Assembly: GCA_910577885.1 (NCBI GenBank)
Contig: CAJTNK010000046.1
Location: 1 to 15,675 of the forward strand
DNA: 15,675 nt
From: an uncultured Rikenella sp.
Lineage (GTDB): Bacteria > Bacteroidota > Bacteroidia > Bacteroidales > Rikenellaceae
Direction: 5' to 3'
A model generated the notes under the pieces. The model was not told the DNA's origin, made no database searches, and was given only the letters and a program-made list of their open reading frames with translations. The position numbers and the translations under genes were made by a program. Below, piece by piece: positions 8,077 through 14,361 of the stretch; positions within the stretch are counted from its first letter, which is position 1, and each line of letters starts with the position of its first letter.

Positions 8077-8147
8077 TCTTCCGCCGCAGAGAGACCGCCC
8101 ACTCGGCCTTGCGCCCAGGCGCGAAGCACCTCGGGGGGGCCGCAGGC

Positions 8148-8197
8148 TGAAAACAAAAACGCCTCTTTCGGCCTGTCTCCATACAGGCCGAAGAGGC
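8148..8197 (-). terminator. Rho-independent terminator of the methylmalonyl-CoA decarboxylase operon
   Basis: Read on the minus strand, ACAGGCCGAAAGAGGC pairs with GCCTCTTCGGCCTGT around a 6-base loop (plus-strand arms 8161-8176 and 8183-8197, one bulged base). It is followed by GTTTTTGTTTTC. There is no T-run on the plus-strand side, so it serves the minus-strand operon ending at 8238, not priA. It lies in the 161-bp convergent gap, which otherwise holds nothing I recognise. Confidence 0.88.
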
Positions 8198-8237
8198 ATT
8201 CCCAGAATATTCTCTGATATAAGGCTATAGAATCCCC

Positions 8238-9398
8238 TTAAGAAAGGAACCCCAGCAGGATCCCCGCCGCCACCGCCGAACCGATCACCCCGGCCACATT
8301 CGGCCCCATGGCGTGCATCAGCAGGTAGTTGGTCTTGTCGTAGTGCAAGCCCACCTCCTGCGACACCCGCGCCGAGTCCGGCACCGCCGACACCCCCGCA
8401 TTGCCGATCAGCGGATTGATCTTGTTCCCCTCCTTGAGGAAGAGGTTGAAGAACTTCACGAACAACACCCCGCCGAACGTCGCCACCACGAACGATGCCG
8501 CACCGAGGCCGAAAATCCCCAGCGATTTCCAAGTCAAGAACGTCGTAGCCTGCGTCGAAGCCCCCACCGTCAACCCGATGAGGATCGTCACGATGTCGAT
8601 CAACGGCCCGCTGGCCGTGGTCGCCAGCCGTTTCGTCACACCGCTCTCTTTCAGCAAGTTACCGAAGAACAACATCCCCAGCAGCGGCAGCCCCGACGGC
8701 ACCAGAAAACAGGTCAGGAGCATCCCGATAATCGGAAAGAGGATCTTCTCGCGCTGCGGCACCTGACGCGGCGGCTTCATCCGGATCAACCGCTCTTTCT
8801 TCGTCGTGAGGAGCTTCATGATCGGCGGCTGGATCACCGGCACCAACGCCATATAGGAATAAGCCGCAATGGCAATAGCCCCCATCAAGTCCGGCGCGAG
8901 TTTCGAGCTGAGGAAAATCGCGGTCGGCCCGTCCGCCCCGCCGATAATCCCGATCGCCCCGGCCTCGGCCGCCGAAAAGCCCAAGGCCAACGAAGCGATA
9001 TACGCCCCGAAAATCCCCAACTGCGCCGCCGCACCGATCAACATCAGCTTCGGGTTGGAGATCAAGGCCGAGAAGTCGGTCATGGCCCCGATCCCGAGAA
9101 AGATCAACGGCGGATAGACCCCCTTCAAAACCCCGAAGTAGAGGTAGTTCAAGACCGATCCGTCTTCGTACACGCCGATCTGGAGCCCCGGCACGAACGG
9201 AATGTTGCCGACCAGTATCCCGAACCCGATGGGCAGCAGCAGCATGGGTTCGAACTTCTTGGCGATGGCCAGATAGATGAAAGCCAGACCGAAGGCGATC
9301 ATGATCAGATGCCCCCAGGTCACGTTCGCAAAGCCGGTGTAGGTGAGAAACTGGTGGATGTTCTCGCCGATAAATTCAAAAAAGCTGTGGTTCTCCAT
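8238..9398 (-). CDS. mmdB: Sodium-pump decarboxylase beta subunit (MmdB/OadB family)
   Basis: A 386-residue polytopic inner-membrane protein. In this family the beta subunit decarboxylates the carboxybiotin made by the alpha subunit and couples it to Na+ export. Family hallmarks are GGADGPTAI (153-161, with Asp156), YFGVLKGVYPPLIFLGIGAM (88-107) and SYMALVPVIQPP (181-192), amid many hydrophobic segments. Length is close to the methylmalonyl-CoA decarboxylase beta subunit. Oxaloacetate and glutaconyl-CoA decarboxylases share this subunit; the methylmalonyl assignment rests on mce and the CoA-type carboxyltransferase in the same operon. It is the last gene, 37 bp after the biotin carrier gene and 41 bp before the terminator. 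Confidence 0.93.
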   Translation of the reverse strand: MENHSFFEFIGENIHQFLTYTGFANVTWGHLIMIAFGLAFIYLAIAKKFEPMLLLPIGFGILVGNIPFVPGLQIGVYEDGSVLNYLYFGVLKGVYPPLIFLGIGAMTDFSALISNPKLMLIGAAAQLGIFGAYIASLALGFSAAEAGAIGIIGGADGPTAIFLSSKLAPDLMGAIAIAAYSYMALVPVIQPPIMKLLTTKKERLIRMKPPRQVPQREKILFPIIGMLLTCFLVPSGLPLLGMLFFGNLLKESGVTKRLATTASGPLIDIVTILIGLTVGASTQATTFLTWKSLGIFGLGAASFVVATFGGVLFVKFFNLFLKEGNKINPLIGNAGVSAVPDSARVSQEVGLHYDKTNYLLMHAMGPNVAGVIGSAVAAGILLGFLS

Positions 9399-9435
9399 AG
9401 TGTGTGTCTCTTCAGTCTTGTGCGCTGGCCGCGTG

Positions 9436-9888
9436 TTATCCGATGGTAATCAAAACGTCGCCCTCGAGCACCGAATCGCCCTTCCGAGCCCGGATCTCGC
9501 GGACGGTCCCATCCCGATCCGAGTCGATGTTGTTCTCCATCTTCATCGCTTCGAGGATCATGAGCCGCTGACCGGTCTTCACCGCATCCCCCACCTGCAC
9601 CATCACGTCCAACACCACCCCCGGCAGCGGCGACTTGATATTCCCGGCCGAAGCCGAAGCCGTTGCCGCCGGACTCGACGTCCGAGCCGTAGCCGGATCC
9701 ACCTGCGACGAAGCTGCCACCGACGGCTGAACGATCCGCGGGGTCTTCACCTGCTGCGGAACGTTCATCCCCTCCACCTCCACCTCATACTGCGTCCCGT
9801 TCACGCTCACCGAAGCCGTGTTGTCCTCTACATTCGATATCGCCACGGCATACTCATTGCCGTTGATCTTGATCTTATACTCTTTCAT
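9436..9888 (-). CDS. mmdC: Biotin carrier subunit of methylmalonyl-CoA decarboxylase
   Basis: A 150-residue biotinyl-domain protein. The C-terminal biotinyl domain (about 83-150) carries EAMKM at 113-117; Lys116 is the biotin attachment site. Domain elements SPLPGVVLDVMVQVGD (86-101) and VLEGDVLITIG (140-150) are intact. Residues about 45-82 form an Ala/Ser/Pro/Thr-rich flexible linker, as in swinging-arm carriers. The N-terminal 40 residues (MKEYKIKINGNEY onward) are the small domain common to Bacteroidetes carriers of this type. It moves CO2 from the MmdA active site to the membrane beta subunit. oadB follows after 37 bp, but upstream it is separated from oadG by repeat B. Confidence 0.93.
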   Translation of the reverse strand: MKEYKIKINGNEYAVAISNVEDNTASVSVNGTQYEVEVEGMNVPQQVKTPRIVQPSVAASSQVDPATARTSSPAATASASAGNIKSPLPGVVLDVMVQVGDAVKTGQRLMILEAMKMENNIDSDRDGTVREIRARKGDSVLEGDVLITIG

Positions 9889-9920
9889 AACTTGTAATCT
9901 TGTTTCTTTGAAAACCTGTA

Positions 9921-10352
9921 TGGAACTCTTCTTACTAACTTTGATTTTTCTCGTGTTACTTTTCGGTATAATCTGCTAATCGGTTTTTCGTTGACCGGAT
10001 AGAACTGTTCTTTTTGTGAACAAAAAGAACCAAAAAAACTTTCAAGGATGCTTACGCATCCTAACTCTATCTCGGTACAGTGTTCGCCTGTTTCCTTGGG
10101 GGTGACACTTTTTTGACGGGCGCGTGATGCGATTTGAAACCTTATCGCGCCCGCAAAAAAGATCACCCCCAAAAGTGAGCGGAGCACCTTGTGCCCCGGA
10201 TGGCTTTAAAGTGCGACAGCACTTTCGGAAGTTCTTTGGGTCCCTTTCTTTCAAGAAAGGGACAGTACCCTCCTGTTCACCAAACACGGTTGGGCAAACT
10301 ACACGGAAAGCAAGACGAGAGAAGCGAATAGTAGTAAGAACAGTTCCCTCCC
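9921..10352. repeat. Structured intergenic repeat, copy B (about 430 bp), inside the operon
   Basis: This fills the 488-bp gap between mmdC and oadG. The order matches copy A: hairpin GTTCTTTTTGT / ACAAAAAGAAC (10007-10030), AGGATGC hairpin (10045-10062), central stem (10098-10124 with 10146-10170), AAAGTGC hairpin (10208-10225), TCCCTTTCTT hairpin (10241-10262) and 12-mer ACAGTACCCTCC (10262-10273). The two central stem arms are exchanged relative to A: the GTGACACTTTTTTGACGGG version is on the left here but on the right, inverted, in A. The loop between them keeps A's orientation. Its left arm shares TATAATCTGCTAATCGG with the inverted right arm of copy C. Outer limits approximate; function unknown. 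Confidence 0.85.
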
Positions 10353-10376
10353 GTTCATAAAGAACGGGAAGGCAAA

Positions 10377-11312
10377 TTACCGCAAGGGTTGGTTATTCAG
10401 GCCGTAAATTTTGGAGCTCCAAGGCGAGTACGCCCGAGCCACCCGATTGATCGTCAAGACGTGCGATTCGATGTCGTGCAGATCCTCCTCGTAGCGTCTG
10501 AGAGCGATCGCAATAGCGGCAATCTCTTCGCCGTTGAGCTCCCGAGAGGCACCGCCCCCCGCCGAAGCACCCGACATCGCCGTCCCTGTCGTTCCCGAGC
10601 CGCCGTTCGCCGCCGCCGTCTTCGCGCCCCCCGAAGCGGAAGCCGCCCGAGTCATCGCCCGCCCCAAGTTCTTGAAAATCAAGTAGAGCAGAATGAGTGC
10701 CGAGAACACCACCGTCATCGCCGTCAGCGCCATCACCACCCCCGACGGATCGTGCAACCGGAACTTCTCGGAAGCCTGGACCTTTTCGGTGATCTCGTTG
10801 GCCTGCATCGGCGTGATCCCCTCCAGCACACCGAACGTTTCACACCCCGTCTCCGGATCTTCCGTCCAACCGATCGAGACGTCCGGCAGCTGCGCCGCCA
10901 CCTCGTAAATCACCGAGTCCACCACGTTCCGCCCCTGATCCAGGAAAGCCAGATAGCCCGTCTCGTCGAGCACGAAATTGGTGTGGAACGTCCCCCGGTT
11001 CGAGGTACTGTCGGCAAAGAAAATCACATACCCCTGCGGCGCAATAACCGTCCGGGCGTCGTTCTTCGGAATGCGATAGGTCCGCGCCGCATCCCCCCGA
11101 CGCACCGTCAGGTAGGCCCCGCCGATGTTCACATTCGAATACCCCGTGTTGTGCAGCTCGACCCACCCGACATGATTCCCGTGGTCGTCCACGTAACTGG
11201 TCCGGTTGTCGACCAACACTTCGTTGATCCGAATGTCCTTCAGGCCCTGCGCCCGGCCCGCCGCACAAATCGCCGACAAACCGAGCAAAAACAAAAGTCG
11301 CTTCATTATCAT
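10377..11312 (-). CDS. OadG-family delta subunit with N-terminal lamin-tail domain
   Basis: 311 residues. A signal peptide (about 1-22, ending GRAQ) leads into a lamin-tail-like domain (about 23-150; IRINEVLVDNRTSYVDDHG, WVELHNTGYSN, GYVIFFADS). One membrane helix follows (about 191-213), then an Ala/Gly-rich linker (222-256) and the OadG-type tail (GEEIAAIAIALRRYEED, and YSPWSSKIYGL near the end). OadG/MmdD subunits are small single-span proteins that help assemble the pump; the extracytoplasmic lamin-tail part is an addition seen, as I recall, in Bacteroidetes versions. By topology that domain should face the periplasm. ATG 11306 (MKRLLFLL) is an equally good start. mmdA ends only 16 bp upstream, so the two are surely co-transcribed. 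Confidence 0.87.
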   Translation of the reverse strand: MIMKRLLFLLGLSAICAAGRAQGLKDIRINEVLVDNRTSYVDDHGNHVGWVELHNTGYSNVNIGGAYLTVRRGDAARTYRIPKNDARTVIAPQGYVIFFADSTSNRGTFHTNFVLDETGYLAFLDQGRNVVDSVIYEVAAQLPDVSIGWTEDPETGCETFGVLEGITPMQANEITEKVQASEKFRLHDPSGVVMALTAMTVVFSALILLYLIFKNLGRAMTRAASASGGAKTAAANGGSGTTGTAMSGASAGGGASRELNGEEIAAIAIALRRYEEDLHDIESHVLTINRVARAYSPWSSKIYGLNNQPLR

Positions 11313-11328
11313 GGCACAAAGAACTAAG

Positions 11329-12891
11329 CTACAACGGAATATTGGAGTGTTTCTTCGGCGGATTGACCACCTTCTTGGTCACCAGCGACTGCAAGGCCCG
11401 AATGATCCGGAAGCGGGTATTCCGCGGTTCGATCACGTCATCGATATAGCCGTACTTCGCCGCCACATACGGATTGGCGAACTTGGTGCGGTACTCCTCC
11501 TCTTTCTCGGCCAGGAACTCGGCCCGCCGGGCATCGTCCTCGATCGCCTTGGCCTCCTTGGCCATCAGCACCTCGACCGCTCCCTGCGCCCCCATCACCG
11601 CAATCTCGGCCGTCGGCCAAGCATAGTTCAAGTCGCCCCGCAAGTGCTTGGAGCTCATCACGCAATAAGCCCCGCCGTACGCCTTCCGCAAAATGACCGT
11701 CACCTTCGGCACCGTCGCCTCGCCGTAAGCAAACAGCAGCTTGGCCCCATGGGTAATAATACCGCCATACTCCTGTGCCGTCCCCGGCAGGAAACCCGGC
11801 ACATCCACCAGCGTCACGATCGGAATATTGAACGCGTCGCAGAACCGCACAAATCTGGCCGCCTTCCGCGAAGCGTTGATATCCAGCACCCCGGCATAAT
11901 ATTTCGGCTGATTGGCAATGATCCCGACGCTCTGCCCGTTGAACCGCGCAAAGCCGGTCACGATATTCGGCGCGAAGGTCCGCTGCGACTCCAGGAACTC
12001 GCCGTTGTCCACAATCGCATGGATCACCTCCAGCACATCGTACGGTTTGTTCGGATTGTCCGGCACGATCTCGTTCAACGCATCCTCGATCCGGTCGATG
12101 TCGTCCGTGCAAACCGCCAACGGAGCATCCTCCAGATTGTTCTGCGGCAGGTAGCTCAACAGCTTACGCAGCAGCGCCATCCCCTCTTCCTCGGTCTCGC
12201 TCACGAAGTGCGCCACACCGGACTTCGTCGAGTGCATCGACGCGCCGCCCAGCTGTTCCTGGGTCACCTCCTCGCCCGTAACGGTCTTCACCACCTTCGG
12301 CCCGGTGACGAACATATAGCTGGTCCCCTTGTTCATCAGGATAAAGTCGGTCAAGGCCGGCGAATAGACCGCCCCCCCGGCGCACGGCCCCATGATGGCC
12401 GAGATCTGCGGAATCACGCCGCTGGCCATAATGTTCCGCTGAAAGATCTCGGTATACCCCGACAAGGCATTCACCGCCTCCTGAATCCGCGCCCCGCCCG
12501 AGTCGTTGATCCCGATCACCGGCGCCCCGTTCTTCATCGCCATGTCCATCACCTTGCAGATCTTGGCCGCGAAGGTCTCGGAAAGCGAACCCCCGAACAC
12601 CGTAAAGTCCTGGCTGAAAACATACACCAGCCGCCCGTCGATAGTCCCGTACCCGGTCACCACGCCATCCCCGTAGTACGATTCTTTGTCGATCCCGAAG
12701 TTCGTACACCGGTGCGTGACGAACATGTCGAACTCCTCGAAACTCCCCTCGTCCAACAACAGGTCGATCCGCTCCCGAGCGGTCAACTTACCCTTGGCGT
12801 GCTGCGAGTCGATCCGCTTCTGACCGCCGCCCAACTTCGCCTGCTCGCGAAGCGTTACCAGCTCTTTGATTTTCTCTTGATTGACACTCAT
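11329..12891 (-). CDS. mmdA: Methylmalonyl-CoA decarboxylase alpha subunit (carboxyltransferase)
   Basis: 520 residues of the acyl-CoA carboxyltransferase family. It moves the carboxyl group of (S)-methylmalonyl-CoA to biotin on MmdC, giving propionyl-CoA. Two crotonase-like halves are visible. Oxyanion-hole glycine motifs are INDSGGARIQE (128-138) and GPCAGGAVYSPALTDF (168-183) in the first half, with VDVPGFLPGTAQE and RKAYGGAYCVMSSKHL in the second. Length matches MmdA and PccB, which are near-identical in sequence. The direction (decarboxylation rather than propionyl-CoA carboxylation) is inferred from the oadG- and oadB-type genes and the lack of a biotin carboxylase here. The 517-bp gap to mce contains repeat C, and I see no clear promoter between the repeat and this start. 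Confidence 0.94.
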   Translation of the reverse strand: MSVNQEKIKELVTLREQAKLGGGQKRIDSQHAKGKLTARERIDLLLDEGSFEEFDMFVTHRCTNFGIDKESYYGDGVVTGYGTIDGRLVYVFSQDFTVFGGSLSETFAAKICKVMDMAMKNGAPVIGINDSGGARIQEAVNALSGYTEIFQRNIMASGVIPQISAIMGPCAGGAVYSPALTDFILMNKGTSYMFVTGPKVVKTVTGEEVTQEQLGGASMHSTKSGVAHFVSETEEEGMALLRKLLSYLPQNNLEDAPLAVCTDDIDRIEDALNEIVPDNPNKPYDVLEVIHAIVDNGEFLESQRTFAPNIVTGFARFNGQSVGIIANQPKYYAGVLDINASRKAARFVRFCDAFNIPIVTLVDVPGFLPGTAQEYGGIITHGAKLLFAYGEATVPKVTVILRKAYGGAYCVMSSKHLRGDLNYAWPTAEIAVMGAQGAVEVLMAKEAKAIEDDARRAEFLAEKEEEYRTKFANPYVAAKYGYIDDVIEPRNTRFRIIRALQSLVTKKVVNPPKKHSNIPL

Positions 12892-12953
12892 AAAAAAGTT
12901 TGTGTAGTTCGGTTATTCCTATTCCGTAATTTCTCTGTGAATCTTGTTGGTTT

Positions 12954-13376
12954 GAGGGAACTGTTCTTTGGTTGACTTCGCTTCTCTCGTTTTGCTTTCG
13001 GCAATTTGCCAACCGTCATTGGCTACGGGCAGGAACTGTTCTCTTTGTGAACAAAGAGAACCAGAAAAACTTTCGAAAGTGCTTCGCACTTTAAAGCCAT
13101 CCGGGGCACAAGGTTCTTCGTGTGGGTTGGGGGTGACACTTTTTTGACGGGCGCGATAAGGTTTTGAATCGCCCCACGCGCCCGCAAAAAAGATCACCCC
13201 CAAAGAAGCAAGGCGAATACTGTACCGAGATAGAGTTAGGATGCGTAAGCATCCTCGGAAGTTCTTTGGGTCCCTTTCTTTCAAGAAAGGGACAGTACCC
13301 TCCTGGCGCTAAAGAACCGATTAGCAGATTATACCAAAGTAACACACGGGAAACCGAAGGTTAAAAGTACGGTACC
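12954..13376. repeat. Structured intergenic repeat, copy C (about 420 bp), core inverted
   Basis: This fills the gap between mce and mmdA. The outer parts run as in copies A and B: left hairpin GTTCTCTTTGT / ACAAAGAGAAC (13038-13061), right hairpin TCCCTTTCTT / AAGAAAGGGA (13271-13292), and 12-mer (13292-13303). The core between them (about 13076-13255) is the reverse complement of the core in A. The AAAGTGC hairpin is therefore on the left (13076-13092) and the AGGATGC hairpin on the right (13238-13255), with the central stem between. The break points carry a short inverted motif, ACTTTCGA on the left and TCGGAAGT on the right. No recombinase gene is in the window. Function unknown; outer limits approximate. 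Confidence 0.85.
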
Positions 13377-13408
13377 AATAAAAGATCCACAGAAGAAGTT
13401 CGGAGTAC

Positions 13409-13825
13409 TTAAAGTTCCGCCGGGTTTTCGCAGAGTTCGGTGAGCACCCCCTGCGTAGCCTTCGGATGCAGGAACGCGATATTCAGCCCCTCCGCACCAC
13501 GCCGAGGCGCCTTGTCGATGAGCTGCACCCCCTTGGAGTCGCACTCCGCCAGGGCAGCCGCCACTCCGTCCGCCACGGCAAACGCCAGGTGGTGAATCCC
13601 CTCGCCGCGTTTTTCGATGAATTTGGCGATCGCACTATCGTCCGAAGTCGGTTCGAGGAGTTCGATTTTGGTCTGCCCGACCCGGAAGAAAGCCGTCCGG
13701 ACCTTTTGATCCGCCACCTCCTCGATGTTGTAGCACTTCAGCCCCAGCACCTGTTCATAATAAGGGATGGCCTGTTCGAGGTTTTTGACCGCAATGCCGA
13801 GGTGTTCGATGTGGGAAAGGTTCAT
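13409..13825 (-). CDS. mce: Methylmalonyl-CoA epimerase
   Basis: A 138-residue protein of the vicinal-oxygen-chelate (glyoxalase-like) fold. It interconverts (R)- and (S)-methylmalonyl-CoA, linking B12-dependent methylmalonyl-CoA mutase to the decarboxylase encoded downstream. Likely metal ligands are His8 (IEHLGIAV), Gln51 or Glu55 (VGQTKIELLEP), a His of GIHHLAF (78/79) and Glu130 (GVLTELCE). The end, IAFLHPKATQGVLTELCE, is typical. The frame is open to an ATG at 13891, but that lies at or upstream of the expected transcription start of the promoter at 13889-13919. The ATG at 13825 gives the family N-terminus MNLSHIEHLGIAV. It is the first gene of the operon; repeat C lies between it and mmdA. 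Confidence 0.94.
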   Translation of the reverse strand: MNLSHIEHLGIAVKNLEQAIPYYEQVLGLKCYNIEEVADQKVRTAFFRVGQTKIELLEPTSDDSAIAKFIEKRGEGIHHLAFAVADGVAAALAECDSKGVQLIDKAPRRGAEGLNIAFLHPKATQGVLTELCENPAEL

Positions 13826-13888
13826 AACTGTAGAATGGTTTGTTTCAGACTGTTTGGATTCTTCGGCCCCTTCGGGGACCGATAACGA

Positions 13889-13919
13889 CAAAGTTAGGGT
13901 TTTGTTTTTGAAATAACAA
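13889..13919 (-). promoter_or_regulatory. Bacteroidetes-type promoter of the mce-mmd operon
   Basis: On the minus strand TTG (13919-13917) is followed after 20 bp by TAACTTTG (13896-13889), matching the TTG / TAnnTTTG consensus with the same spacing as the promoter before ricT. Expected start of transcription is near 13883, giving a leader of about 58 nt to the mce ATG at 13825. It begins 10 bp beyond the DUF1573 stop codon. Confidence 0.75.
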
Positions 13920-13928
13920 TGCCGGGAA

Positions 13929-14300
13929 TCAATAAACTTTGCCGCGCAGGACGACCTGCACGGGCTCCGGAGAGGCTGGCGCCGTCAGGATGCGGAGAGT
14001 CTTGTAGAACGCCCCCCGATCGGTCGGGGTCAGGACCACCGACACCTGCACGCTGTCGCCCGGCATCACGGGGGCTTTGGGCCACGCCGGTTTGGTGCAG
14101 GTGCAGTCCGTCCGGACCTCGCGGATCACCAGCGGCCGGTCCGAGACATTGACACAGGTGAACTCGACCCGGTTTTTGGACCGCAGCGCCACCTCGCCCA
14201 GCCGCACCACCGACGGACTCACCCGCAGCGGCGACTGGGCCGCCGCCCCGCTCCAGGCCGTAACCCCGAGCATCCACAAACAGAGTTTTTTCATCATCAT
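13929..14300 (-). CDS. Secreted DUF1573-domain protein
   Basis: A small exported protein of 123 residues. An N-terminal signal peptide (MMMKKLCLWMLGVTAW then SGAAAQ) is followed by one immunoglobulin-like DUF1573 domain. Typical pieces are the opening VVRLGEVALRSKNRVEFTCVNVSD, broken here as VVRLGEVAL / NRVEFTCVNVS, then VIREVRTDCTCTKPAWPK and PGDSVQVSV. The usual cysteine pair near CGCT appears as DCTCT. The family is common in Bacteroidetes and its function is unknown. Three consecutive ATGs (14300, 14297, 14294) make the exact start uncertain; the last gives a standard MKKLCLW signal. The frame is open further upstream to 14474, but that part runs antisense through the transglutaminase gene and is unlike the family. 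Confidence 0.82.
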   Translation of the reverse strand: MMMKKLCLWMLGVTAWSGAAAQSPLRVSPSVVRLGEVALRSKNRVEFTCVNVSDRPLVIREVRTDCTCTKPAWPKAPVMPGDSVQVSVVLTPTDRGAFYKTLRILTAPASPEPVQVVLRGKVY

Positions 14301-14305
14301 ACCCC

Positions 14306-14313
14306 CAAAATTA
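14306..14313 (-). promoter_or_regulatory. Possible -7 box for the DUF1573 gene
   Basis: TAATTTTG on the minus strand fits TAnnTTTG, but no TTG lies 20 bp upstream. If used, transcription would start almost at the first ATG (14300), favouring the third ATG (14294) or a leaderless message. Weak evidence. Confidence 0.35.
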
Positions 14314-14314
14314 A

Positions 14315-14322
14315 TATCTTTG
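14315..14322 (+). promoter_or_regulatory. Probable -7 box for the transglutaminase-like gene
   Basis: TATCTTTG is identical to the -7 box before ricT. No good -33 TTG is present at the usual spacing. Transcription would begin near 14328, about 34 nt before the ATG at 14362. It lies back to back with the minus-strand box at 14306-14313. Confidence 0.5.
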
Positions 14323-14361
14323 TCCCAATTAGGAACTAATCCAAAAACAGAAATAACGATA

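Noticed and set aside
9921..13376. Repeats B and C as ends of a composite transposon carrying mmdA and oadG
   Set aside because: No transposase or target-site duplication is visible, and the enclosed genes are core metabolic genes matching their neighbours in composition and operon order.
13826..13891. Longer mce start at 13891
   Set aside because: It would begin at or before the transcription start predicted from the promoter at 13889-13919 and adds residues absent from the family.
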